Of a stretch of 64,000 nucleotides of DNA, positions 25,726-38,800 are shown piece by piece. Below the pieces are notes generated by a model, which saw only the letters and a program-made list of their open reading frames with translations, made no database searches and was not told where the DNA came from. Numbering within the stretch: position 1 is the stretch's first letter; the number at the start of each line of letters is the position of its first letter. Origin of the DNA: Lottia gigantea (taxonomy: Eukaryota > Mollusca > Gastropoda > Lottiidae); assembly GCF_000327385.1 (NCBI RefSeq), contig NW_008708986.1, positions 3,071,633 to 3,135,632 on the forward strand. The letters run 5' to 3'. A program made the translations under genes and the position numbers.

Positions 25726-28700
25726 TTATGTAATCATTTCAAACACTAGATCATTCAGTTGTATGGAACCATCTAAAGTTAAAGACAAAAACTTTTCAGC
25801 TGCTTTAGCACTAACTGTTCGTAATGCTGGTAATCTTAGCAATATTTTTCCATATCTACGTGTTTCTGTAGGATAGTTACGTGAAGTATATCGACGTAGT
25901 GCATCTAGTATTTTGGTTTGAAGACCTAAAACTTGTAATTTATCTTGAATGCCAATGGCATCTGAAAAAAATAGTGAAAAAACCTGTTAAGTTGGGTTAC
26001 TGTAAAAAAAAAACAAAGTAATATGATTAAATCATATCATTCTAAATTGAGATATAGCTGAAAATTAGCTCTAAACTCTTTGAACCATTATTTTAATTGC
26101 TTCTTAATCATTTTTCAATTTTGGATAGAATTATATAAATATTAAAACATACCAGGAAATGTAAGGACTAAAGCATTCAATATAGCAAACTCTGTACGAT
26201 CTATCTTTAATTCTCGTAAACGACTTGTAAATTCTATGGTGGCATTAACTAATTCACGACCCCACCCCATTCCTTGAGCTACATCAGTTGGTATAACAAC
26301 ACCTTCAGCAAACTTAATACATCTATCTAAATTCATAGATCTGAAAACAGTAGTTATTAATTCATTAGAAAGTTTATTCAAGAAATAGTCACATGTTTCT
26401 TTATGATCTGTGCTAACTTACTCTAACTGTAGTGCAGTACTTCCGAACATTTTTAAAGGGACAGATTCGCCATTTTTGCATACTTCCTTCGAAAATACCT
26501 TTCATGTTCTTTTTCTATTCATTGCATATGGCAGTCTCAAGAAAAGACGAGTCATCATTTAAACTTTCAAAAGTGGATAATTCTGGACACACGTGGATTT
26601 GAAGGCTCTCAGACTGGTCGCACGGATGGCAAACTGGGCCTTTCAAAGAATTATCTTTTCTTTTGATTGTCATAGGACCAGTATTGTTGAAGATATTTGA
26701 ATACTGATAGCATATTGGAAACTTCACTCTGCAAGACCAATTTTGATTCACTTGATATTTTTGTTTCAATATAAACCTGCTCTCTTAAAATTTGAGAAAC
26801 TGTTTACCTACCTATACGCCAGTCGTAAAACATTTAATTCCATGAAAGCTGATTTCAATAAACACATCTGATCATCCATACTCATTTCTTGGAAACCTGT
26901 AATTATATATCAAACAAAGTTAGTGTACACAGTTTTCTAACCCAAGATAGCAATAATACAATTTTGAGCATACTTGCTAACTTTATTTCAAATCTCAATT
27001 GAATCTGGACCCTCACAAATCCATGAAATTTATTGCTTTAGAGCATCAGCACCCTTGTTTTTCAAGAAAAACGTCAAAAGTCATGCAAATAGCTGTTTAC
27101 TTAAGATATGAACTAAAAACACTGCATGAGGTGGGAACTTCTTATACTTTCTGATATTTAAACAAGTCTTCCTGTGAAACTAACCTGGTACTTTCTTAGC
27201 CCATTCAATAATAAATTTTAATTCTAAATAGCCATACTGCATTAAATCATTCACTCCAATATTACCACCAAAATTTTCTATAATATAATAACATATAAGC
27301 TTATCATTGTAATAGCCTAGACCTCTTATGTTCAATCTCTTCTGTTGAAATAGTACCTTTGCTTTTTCATCCCCAATTCCATTGTCAGTGATGCTGATAT
27401 CATAGAAAAAATTTGTAAAGCATTTATTAATCAGTATTTGCTCAAAAGTGCTAAGAAAATAACCTCTAAGAATGGCATCTTCATTGGCCTAATAAGGCAC
27501 AAAAATTCCCTACCATAGACAAAGAAACCTACTTTCAGATTTAGGAAATATATCAGGTTGAGCATTAACTAATGTCTCTATCATTGAATCATAAATTTCA
27601 TCTTTAGCGTCTAGAGTGCCTGGTATTTCTTCTAATCGTGGTCGTTTTAATCTATGTTTTCCTCCAGGTGATCTATCTTCTCTTACAGCTACAATATAAA
27701 TATCATACTATTATTAGCATTCTACAACTAAGAGTTATTTATAGTCTAGACATTTATAGCCATTATTTGTACTATCCTGGTTTCTTCAGACATCTGTGAA
27801 TTCTGTAATTCCAGAAAGTCTTCAAAACAATTTCTCTAGTAACAATAAACCTTCATCAACTCACTAAAATCTTAAGAAGACAGGAAATCTTATTTGACCA
27901 CTAATTTTGAACAAATCAAATGCTGACATAAGAATGAGGTCTACAACATAATGTTGTTATGTATAGACAAGGTCAGATCAACTAGCCAAGTCTGGCAAAA
28001 TTTAATTCTAATATATGGGGACTATCAAAACATATTGAAGCCATAAAAGGCCTTAATTTCTTCATTCCAATTTAAGAAGAAACCTCATCTGAAATAATCC
28101 TCCCAGATTAAAAGCTCTACACAAAAATCATATTTACCTTCTTTTCTCATGCCCTGTGCAACACACTTATTATAACGACAATGTTGACAACTATTTCTGG
28201 TAAATTTATTTATTACACAATTTCCTTGTTCTCTACAAACATATGTCAAAGCCTTCTGTACTGTCCGTTTAAAAAAACCTTTACATCCTTCACACGAAAA
28301 CACTGAATAATGAAAACCAGACGCTCTATCTTCACAAACTAGACATTTCGTACCATGTAAATCATTTGCTGTTAGTGATCTGTCTTGAATTTCATTTGTT
28401 GCCTCCTGATATTCTTGCATTGTCATAGGTCGAGTGAACACTTGGGGTTCTTCGCTCTCTTGAGGGTTGTTTGATTTTTGTTGGAACTCTTCGACAGTCA
28501 TTGGTCGAGGTAAAATATGTGCATCTGTTATTGTTACAGCCATAGGTTCACTAATATATGTTTGATTAGTCTGAATACTGTCTGTTGTCTCTTGTTGTGG
28601 ATTGTTTTGATTCATTAGAAGCAATATGTTGGCATTACTGTTATTTTCTGTGACACTGTCTTGAGTGGAAACCTGACTATTGCCATTAGTTATTTCATTG

Positions 28701-28732
28701 ATTTGATTCTCAACAGGCTCTTTAGTGTCCAT
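25726..28732 (-). CDS. Orphan nuclear receptor (NR2/NR6-like)
   Basis: A ligand-regulated-type transcription factor of about 450 aa. Six exons on the minus strand join in frame: 28732-28138, 27688-27533, 27277-27185, 26896-26812, 26340-26153, 25961-25726 (stop). Residues 1-129 are a Gln/Asn/Ser/Thr-rich A/B region. Residues 130-198 form a canonical two-zinc-finger DNA-binding domain with P-box [10 protein letters not shown] and second finger C-x5-C-x9-C-x2-C. The next exon begins [13 protein letters not shown], an extension like that of NR2/NR6 receptors. The ligand-binding domain has the helix-3 region EWAKKVPGF with [14 protein letters not shown], the helix 10 segment [14 protein letters not shown], and a C-terminal AF-2 helix (LVFEMI), so activation is possible. 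The hinge is short. I cannot fix the subfamily: NR6/HR4-like, NR2 or the invertebrate NR8 group all remain possible. It converges on NOMO and diverges from SIDT. Confidence 0.94.
26452..26482. repeat. Solo inverted-repeat end of the short TIR element
   Basis: AAAGGGACAGATTCGCCATT in an intron of the nuclear receptor matches the terminal repeat of the 36891-37181 element, without a recognisable body. It is either a heavily truncated copy or an independent resemblance. Confidence 0.45.
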
Positions 28733-29839
28733 GTTAAAATGGTCTTTGACCTGGTCTAAATGTTGACAATTGGAAAAGTACTACAAAAAAAGAAATATAC
28801 GGTACATATATATTCTTGCAATTAATTATAATCTAACTGAGATATTTTTGAGAATCTGAATAGATTATTTAAGGTGAATATTGTTACGGAAGCTGCGTAA
28901 TGACTTGTTAAGGGTAAGGTAGGGAAATTTTAGGTTTTAAAACAAATGATATGTGTAGTTTGCCATAACTTAAGAAATTTTATTTCAAATTCCAGCTGTC
29001 ATAACTTTATATCATATGCCTAATTAATTTAAATTGGCCTCATTGCACTCATTCTGAGCCAGACACTTCACACTGTTGCACTGGTGTAGTGCAAACAGCA
29101 AAGCCAAGTTGTCAGAAAGTCAGTGTCATAGTCACTACGTCAATGAATGATGAATATAGCTCTAACCCCATTTATCTCTTTTTTAAAATAGTAAGTTAAT
29201 CTACCTGACGTCGAGGATTTGTTATCAACTACAGTTTGTCACCAAATTTCCAAACATAGAGTAGTCCTTGACCTTTATCCTCAGATATGTGTCAGGGAGT
29301 AGTTATTTCTTCTAGAGCAGTAAATCTTTTTACTTTATTGCAACTTGTCATAACACTTAAGCATCCAAAACGAAAATCAACAATAAAAAATTTCAAATTA
29401 ATTGTTCAACTTGCATGTTATGTCTGAATAATAAAAAGATCAAATTGGATAAAAAATGAAGTGAAACAATAACTACTCCACCATAATGGGTTATACTAAA
29501 TTTCAGAATGTTGGCCTACAAAAAAAGAAACCGCCTAAATATCAAATTTTTTTTTTTATAAAACGCAGACGGCTTGGAAGTCTTAAATGAATGAATAACT
29601 AATGCTTTGTTAAAAAAAATCTTTTTAAATTGACACATTTGAAGAGTTACTAGGTCATAACAAAATGATAGGTTTTGTACGAAGGCGGATGTTGATTTGT
29701 GGCACGTGATTATGGAACATCCGCCTAATTTCAGAAAAATGGAAGATTGAAGATGTATTTTGACGACTATTAACGCGCTAATTCAGCACATTTTCAATTT
29801 GAATTTTGAAATTTATCATTTTTGAATGCGCACATCATA
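28733..29839. promoter_or_regulatory. Divergent promoter region between the receptor and SIDT
   Basis: 1107 bp separate the two start codons, which point away from each other, so this interval should carry both promoters and 5' leaders. No TATA box stands out on either side. The clearest structured site is the palindrome at 29684-29725. That it works as one bidirectional unit is inference. Confidence 0.55.
29684..29725. promoter_or_regulatory. Inverted repeat centred on a CACGTG box upstream of SIDT
   Basis: GGCGGATGTT (29684-29693) and its exact reverse complement AACATCCGCC (29716-29725) flank a 22-bp loop with CACGTG (29703-29708) almost at its centre. It ends 114 bp before the SIDT start codon. 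CACGTG is the core bound by bHLH-zip factors, including the MiT/TFE factors that control lysosomal genes in animals. The flanking bases (GG..AT) are not the full lysosomal consensus GTCACGTGAC. Function is inferred from position and symmetry only. Confidence 0.5.
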
Positions 29840-32800
29840 ATGGAAGTATTGATTTGGAAAACTGCAGTTTCGTGGAACATTTTGGTCTTCATACTGATAA
29901 CTTTATACAAAAATTCGTCTGCTAGTGCTAAAAATGAGGAATTATCAGTTTCTCTTGATTTGAGTCAGTACGCCTTCATTGGTAAAAGTCATCTAAATAC
30001 CACTGTCATAAATGCAGAATTTTCTCAATTATATACTAATTATCAAGTGAACAGATTTCAACAGTATCTATTTGTGTACAATTATACTGAAACATCAAAT
30101 AAGGTAAGATCATTATCATATTGCCACAATCATCATAATATCACTAACCTATTATCGTATTAGTTTATCAATGTATTGACATGGTACCTGATTTGATAAT
30201 GGCTGATAATGATGATGGGCCAAGCAGACCAACTTCTTATCCTTGTCAATATTACTAACTGTAAAAGTAATGGGACAATAAAAGTACAGTCAAGTAACCT
30301 AATTTCGTGGAAACCTATTATTCGTGGATTTCTGGAAATGATAAATAATTTGCATAAGCGACCTTGCGCGACCTCCGCATTAGCTTGTTTTGATAAACAT
30401 GGGTTTTCTCTACAATATCAGCTAGTAGAATGAATCCAGTGGTTTCAAGCAAGGTAAAATATATTAATGTATACTTTGACAAATACAAAATGGCGGATTT
30501 CAGTTATTACCAAACGTCACCATTTTTTATCGGCCGAATTTCCTTATAATCCCAAGCGGTAATCGGAATTCCAAGTGTCGTCTGCTAGAATGTAGTCCAA
30601 CGAATGAAGTCACGTGATCAACTAGCGGATTCCATGTCAGCAGAAAATTTCTATGGAACACAAAGTGGACCATATTCTTATGTTATTTCAGTGACTTTTA
30701 GCAATAAATCTTATCTTATTTTGTCAGTCACTTTTTTTTTTTAAATCGTGGTTCTTTGAAGGAATTGTCACTAGTTATAATGAATTAATATTAAAGATAA
30801 ATACTAAGAGAAGTTAATTATACCACCCGGTATCCATACAACATGTTTTTCTAGACTTATTTATAGATCAAACATTGTAGATGAAAATAGGTGACGCATT
30901 CTGCTGCCGTTGCCGAGTTGGTTGCTCATGAAATATGGGTCAAAGTGAAGGATTCATAAAGAAAATCGAAATGAACCAATTTTAATTATTTTGTAGAATA
31001 TCTGAGGAAACTTCTAAGACATAAAAATTTTGTTTTTGTTTTTTTAATTTTGACGAAATTCGGTGTTGAATCCTTATATCCACGAAAATAGGTTACACCA
31101 CTGTATGAATAAATGAAAGGTGTGAGTTTATGCTCTTGAAATTGAAATAAAAATATAAGAAGTATGGTGTAAAAATGTTCACATTGTACACTGCATGACA
31201 TTGCTTGTCTTCTCTAAAATTTTAATGTATCAATTCAATATTATCAATAAGCTTAATATGCACCTTAGACCGCAACAATCAACAAAACAAAATATTTTTT
31301 TTTAGAAAAGAAGGGAAAGGAAAGACCATTTAATTTAAATTGAGATTTTTGTTTTTTAACTACATTTTAAACTTTATGGTATTTTTTCTTGACTATTTCA
31401 GACAACAGCCGTGCGAATACATACATCAAGTAATAAAGTTAATACAACATTTCCATTAATGTTTGTTGTAAGACAACAGCGAGGATTATTATCATGGCAG
31501 ATTCCATTGTCTATAAATTATATGTATGTTTTGTAGGTTATTTCTCAGAATATATCTTTGCAATCTTATTATGTATTTATACATGTATCAACCGGTAATA
31601 TTGGTGTTACTGGAACCTCTAAATCTGTCCTGTTGAAGATTTTTATCCTTTTTATTAAGGAAATTGCAACAAGTAGTTTATTTTATGGAATTTCATTTTT
31701 ATAGATAGCCAAAAATCATATGAAATATTTTATTTATTTTCTAGCTATCGCTATTCCTATGTGGCAAGAACTTTATGTCCAATGGATAAGAATGCAAGAG
31801 CAACACTAACTAAAGATCAGCTTTTGTATGTTGATGTGTCATCTATGTCAAAAGAATTTACTAATTTTACTATAGAATCAAATTTATTACAAGATTTTTC
31901 TCTCAGGTAATATCTAATAGAATTACATTTGTTTCTTTAGTAGTTAAATTTTTTAATGAGTCACTAGATATCATAGAGTATAAGTCATAGACATAGACAT
32001 TGCTTATCAATTTTATTTTTATAACTGGATTACCTGAATTACATAATATATAGTGTATCTGGAGAAAAAATCATCAACCATTTGGCCCTATACATATTAA
32101 AGAACAAGTAAGCTTATGATTATAAGAAATTTATATGTAAATATAAAACAATATAGGTTGAAAATTGTGGAGTGAGCAAAATTGAAGAAAATAGTGATAA
32201 ACAAGAATACTATAAATCTATTTTTTTTTTTTATTTAGGAAAATGTCAATACAATTCACTCTAAGAATTGAGAATCCATGAGTGTTTACTTGAATATAAT
32301 GTCAATTTCCTTATGATTATGATATATGATATATTTTAGCCATAATGCCAAAAAGAATGTGAGTGTATCACCATCAGAACCTGTATATTTTATGTATACA
32401 TTTCCTGAAGATATAGCCTCAGTATTGGTTACAGTGGATTCTGAAGATACAGAATGTATGGTTGTGTCTATACAAGATATCAAGGTAACTCTATTCTGTG
32501 AATACGGATTCTGTCACTTCTCCATATATTTCTGACATTTTATAAATTTCTGTGTTCATTTATGACCTCAATAATTAGACATGATTCAAAGGAAAGCATT
32601 GAAAAATTATAAAACCACAGGACAAATTTTTAGCTTAAGATTTTTGGAGAAATGAAAAAGAGTAAGATTTTTTTCCACCCAATAGAAAATAGACAAAATA
32701 TTAATTTACTGGTTGAGTTGAGAATTTGGGATTATTTTTTAAGTATTAGCTGTGTCAAAATCAAATAAAAGTCGTACATGAATTGAATTGTACTAATATT

Positions 32801-35800
32801 TTCAAGGAAATGAACAATTGTTAACCATTCTGCAATGAAAATTCTTTGCTTTTTATACGCACACATGAAATGGGAGGTGTATATTGCCGTCACATCACAT
32901 CCATAATTGCTCGTAAACACTCTGGAAGACACAATTCTTGACAGATTTTGACGAGACTAGGTGTGAGTGTTTGTAATCACCTAAGGATGAACCCTATTGA
33001 AAATCAGAAAATGAAAAATTATTCTAATGAGTTATTGACCTTGTTGATGAAAACGCTTTCAATTGTTACCTCATAATCAGTAAAATACACTATTCTAGCT
33101 GAATTTTGACAAAACTAGGCAATATTATTCAGTATCATCCCAAAAAGTTCAAAAGAAGTGTAAGACTGAAGATTGAATATTTCATACTGGTGATTGTTAC
33201 TGTACTGCTAAATATTTTTATTTAAAATCAAAGCTGCCAGTTGGTGTATATATTCCCTTGCCTGGCAAGCTAAATTTGATAAAATTGTAAGAAACAACAA
33301 CTAAAACAACTAATAGCAAAGGAAGGATTTTCTTGTAATGCTGTAGAAATTATCTTGCATCCAATTTTTTGTCTGCACAGCTCCTGTATCAAAAGGTATT
33401 ACTTATTGAGTTCAAATATTGTTAACTTGTTTATGTTATAGCTTTTGAACCTCAAGTTTATAGTTTTCGTTACTATTTATCTTACATATTATCATTGTAG
33501 TTAAATTTGTTATTCTTTTTTATACGCCCACACGTAAGATGGGCGTATATTGTAATAACCCTGTCGGTCCGTCCGTCCGTTCATTCACATTTGGCTCGTG
33601 CTCACTCTACAGGCTACAGTTCCTTATGGATTCTTTTGATTTTTATTTTGTATGTCAATGTTGTTATGAAGATGATCCCTATTGATTTTCGTGATGATCG
33701 GATAATTTTTCACCGAAATATCGTGTCTGACTTGACGTTTTTCTCTATTAGCTATATTGTGCAACTCCTGCTCACTCTACAGGCTACAATTTTTTACAGA
33801 TTCTTTTGATTTTTATTTTGTGTGTCAATGTCATTATGAAGATGATCCCTATTGATTTTCGTGATGATCGGATAATTTTTCACCGAAATATCGTGTCTGA
33901 CTTGACGTTTTACTCTATTAGCTATATTGTGCAACTCGTGCTCACTCTACAGGCTACAATTCTTTACAGATTCTTTCGATTTTTTTTTGTATGTCTATGT
34001 CGTTATGAAGATGATCCCTATTGATTTTCATGATGATCTATCGATTTTCATGATGATCGGATAATTTTCACCGAAATATCGTGTCTGACCTGACGTTTTA
34101 CTCTATTAGCTATATTGTGCAGCTCATGCTCACTCTACAGGCTACAATTCTTTACAGATTCTTTTGATTTTTATTTTGTATGTCAATGTCATTATGAAGA
34201 TGATCCCTATCGATTTTCGCGATGATCGGATAATATTTCACCGAAATATCGTGTCTGACTTGACGTTTCACTCTATTAGCTATATTGTGCAACCCTGTAG
34301 TCACTAAAGACTGTTTAATCATTTCTGCCAGTGGGCGTATGTTACCTTGCCTGGCAAGCTATCTTTGTTATTCTTCTTCTTTTTGAATCTCTATTTGATA
34401 TTTTCTCATTTTGCTTTCCTTTTTGTTTTATGTATTCATATATGCCCCTTCATGTGAAATGGGAGGCGTATTTTGGCATTATCATTGTCTGTCTGTCCAC
34501 AATTGGTTGTAATATTGAAAAATGTCTAGTATGAGTTATTGCCCTTCTTCTTGGAAACACGTTCAATTTTTAGCTTATAAACTCTTTAAAGGCACAATTC
34601 TTGATGGATTTGAAAAACCAATAAATATTTTTTATGAGTTATTGACCTTGATCTTGAAATGCTTTCAATTTTTTAAGCCAGATTCAGACAATCAAATCTG
34701 CCAGTGGGTGTATATTAACTTGCTTGGCAAACTATCTCTTACTACCATTGAAATAAAGCACAACACCTAAAAACAGAAATGTACATGAATTTTATCATAA
34801 ACTTACCGAATTTCAGTGTCCTGTGTTTGATTTAGATAATAGTATAGAATTCCAAGGCAAATATCAAACTATGACTAAACAGGCAGCTATCATATTAAAT
34901 GTAAGTACAGTTTTATTTAACAACTTATTATAAGCTGTTCTGTTTAAAACTGTGAAAATATTTTGTTTGTTTATCATGACTCTATACTCAACTGTTAATC
35001 AAATTGTCACATTCTATTACAATGGTTTTACAGTTAGATTATGAAGTTAATTGGTTAGTACAAAATTATTTTTGGAAAATTGTCAGAGGGGCTGGGGTGG
35101 TACTCAGGGTTGTTCCAAAAATAGTCACAGCTCCAGCCTCTTTGAATGGGAGTACAAATAGGGGAAGAGGTGCCCAGCTGTCCTGAAAAAATTTCGAAAA
35201 ATAGAATTAGTTAGTTGATTCTGATATAATGTATACTTGAAGCAAAAACAATGTAAAATATGATGAATAATTTTTCTAGAAAGAAGATTATGATGAAGGA
35301 TCATTCTATTTAGTTATGGTGGTCAAATCCAATGATTTAGAATGTAATCAAATACAAGATATAAAATCCGCCTACCGTAGTAAAACAGTTTCTATTATGA
35401 TAGAGGGTACAATTTCAAGTAAGATGAAGAACTTTATTATCAACAACTCTCTTTTTGCTGTTACTTTTTATTCACTGAACATTGATGTTTAGATACATTC
35501 ATTGAAGGTTCATATTTAAAAATAACATCTTAATTATTGAATATTTGATACAGCATTAAGACCATATACCATTGAGTGTATTTTTGCATTGAAAATGCGG
35601 AAAATAGGCAAATCTTTGGTATTAATAAAAGTAGACATGGTGACTATAAGAAAATGTGTAAAGGTGTATCATTCAATTTAAAGCTTTGTTTCATAATTCC
35701 CCATTTTTTACTGCCTATACTTTTATAGATGGTATCCCATACATTCCAAGTTCTAAGAATCACAGATTTTAAGATACTTCCATTGTGCCAAATAATGTCT

Positions 35801-38800
35801 AGTTTTAATTGAATTTTTTTTGAATTTTTGAATACAATATTTCCTTCCGTTCATTGTCTAATTTAATTCTATTGTAGAATGGTTGTATTATAAAGGTATA
35901 TTTGCTGCAATAGGAGTATTTTTAAGTTTTTATATTATTTCACTAATTATCTGTACAGTATTTCATTGTGGGTAAGGATAATCATTTATCTATCCCCAAA
36001 TATTAATGTATATTTTAAAAGGTGATGTTTATTAGAAATGTTTGAAAATCAAAGAAAACTGGACTTTTAAGATAAAATATAATGTTCTTGTTGCCATAAG
36101 AAAATGTTCACTTCTTTTATCTTAAGTTGGAAGAATTCAAATATATTGTGTGCCCCTTTTGCTTCTCACTTAAATTTTAAAATTACTCTTATGCACTCAG
36201 TTTAGAAGAAAACTTTCTTAATTTTGTTGAATGTTTATAATGGGCATCAGCTAAAAATATTTCTTTTTCTTCCAGTGGTTATAATGAAAAGTATGTTAAT
36301 ATGCCCGATCATGTAAAAGGTATTTATGTATTTTTTCTTTGTATATAACATTATTTTCACCAAAATTGAATTTTTTATTGAATTTTAAGGAATATTAATC
36401 AAAATTTCATTTACAAGAGTTAAATAAAAATCATATTTTGTTTAACCTTTAAATCTAGATAAATTACTAGGATTCTGTGATTATGAAGATATAGACACAG
36501 CTGATGAAGGCTCACCACAGTCTCATGGTAAAATATACAACATACATACTAGTAGTAGTAGTATTTATATAATATTTATGCATGTTCTCATCTGTTCTTT
36601 AATGTTTTGTATGATTTGCATTTTTTTAGTTTTGTTTATTTATCATTCCTCTATTCTTGACGAATTTTTTGATAAGAATTACTTGGATAATCAATTTTGG
36701 GATTGGTCACATAGTCATGAATCATTAGAGAGTCCAAACTATTTAGATATAGTATTATGATTTCACCTTAATCCTTGTTGGTGTATTGTACGGATCATTT
36801 ATTTTTTTCTCTTCATTATATATTCTTTATTTACTAGTATTAGTTTAGATAGATAAACGCTTTTAATGAATGCTTCTTCTAAATGGACAGTTTCGCCATT
36901 TGTTTTGACCAATCAAACTTTAGTCTCAGAAACGGGAATTTTTTATTAAAGCATCTGTAATACTGTTCACAGCTCACAGTCGAAATTTGAGCCTTTAAAT
37001 CCATGTATGTCATTTTAACATACTCTGTGATATATAGAAAAGACTTATATAGAATAGTGACTAAAATTCCTAGTTTAAGATATTTTTAAGGGAATTATGC
37101 GATTTTATAGTATTACTGAAGTCTATTTACATATATTCAAGACTAAAATCAACCCCCAAAATGGCGCATCTGTCCCTTTAACAATTAACCTTGCTGTTGG
37201 TGATTTTATCATGCATGGTTATTAATTATTGCATGTCTATATATAAGACATAGTGTACAACTGAGATTGTAAAACATATATTCCAGCAAAGATATTGTTA
37301 CACATTCAAGCCTGATTCAATTGCATTAACAAGCAGTTCACTGTAGTTTAAGTAGTTTGAGTAGTTATGAAAACAAAATATAAGACAATAATTTTTTTTC
37401 CATCCCAAAATTAACAAATTTCTTGTTTCTTGATTTTGATTCAGACCTGAATGGGCACTCATGTATTACTTGAATTACTTATTAATAATAAATTTAATGT
37501 CAATATAAGCTTACGGTCAGCAACTACAAATGTCTATTTTTTATCTGAACCATTACATGCCCCATAATATGTTTTATGTTTTTGACCTAATTGTGGTTTG
37601 ATTCCTCAGTTTTCAAACTTCTAATTAACTTTCTAATTCTATTTTATTAATAATAGATAAAAAGTTATGTTCTTGTACGGATTTAATAGCAGAAAGTAGA
37701 AATAGTAAAGAATAATTTTCTTGTTATTTGATTGTAGAGGGTTTGTTACAAAGATCATCAACATCTAAAGATAATGGTTATGGTACAATGACTAGAGTAT
37801 CAGGTAAGATAGGATGATATCTTCTTAACAGATTGTTGTGTAATTGGTTGAATCTAAAAAATACATCTGATTTTTATAGGCTATTTTACCATATAAACAC
37901 AATGATTATGATACACAACTGATTTTTATTTTTATATGCCCATGTGGGACTCTCTTAGGAAGTGTGTTTTTAGACACACGAAACGTTGGAGGAATAAATG
38001 GTTTATTTTGACAGAAGTTTTATTATTTAAAGAATCATATCTTCATCCTGTCAAAGCATCATTGTTTTTTTACAACTGAGATCACTATTAATCATTTTCA
38101 TGATTGGTTTTGTTCAACTCTCATTTTTATTTGAAATTTGCACATGGATATTGCTGTCACTGCTTTTTGTCAGCCCACTCTTCTTGTAGACAAACTAGAG
38201 GCTGCAGTTTTTATCTGATCCTGATGAAACTTGGTATGCATGTATATAGTGATGAGATCTAAATCAAGTTATAAATTGGTAACATGAATGGTTTCAGAGT
38301 TATAGCGCTTGACATAGCCCTAGGCATGTAAGAGACTACAGTTTTCATATGATGTTGATGAAACTTGGTATACGTGTATAGATGAGATTTTGAATGGTTT
38401 CAGAGTTATTGCTGTTGTGTGTACATTGATGAGACCTTGTTCATGTTTGAATTTTTGAGGTTTTGCCTTGACTTGTAAATATTTTTAAGATTATGTGAAA
38501 ATTCATTATTAAGCCACTAAAGACTTTGTTATCATTTCTGACAGCTGGTAGTGGGAGTATAGATAATAATAATGGTGAAGAACTATCTGATATTGATACA
38601 ACTGATTCTATTTTTATATTAACATAGATAATAATGATGATGAAGAACTATCTGATATTGATACAACTGAAGTTGATATGTTAAGTGATGCTGATGAAGA
38701 TAAGAGAATAGTTAGAACTAAGGTAGGGTTTATGTTTTGGCTATGAAAGTGTTACCTATGTCACTTCTTAACATAAAAATCAGAATTTGCAGGGTTAGAT

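Noticed and set aside
32239-32282. Extra SIDT exon after TTTATTTAG at 32239
   Set aside because: It reaches a stop quickly, and joining 31906 directly to 32340 restores the conserved SIDT sequence.
33507-34024. Two similar ~100-aa and 72-aa open frames
   Set aside because: They are translations of the 170-bp tandem unit, hence their similarity.
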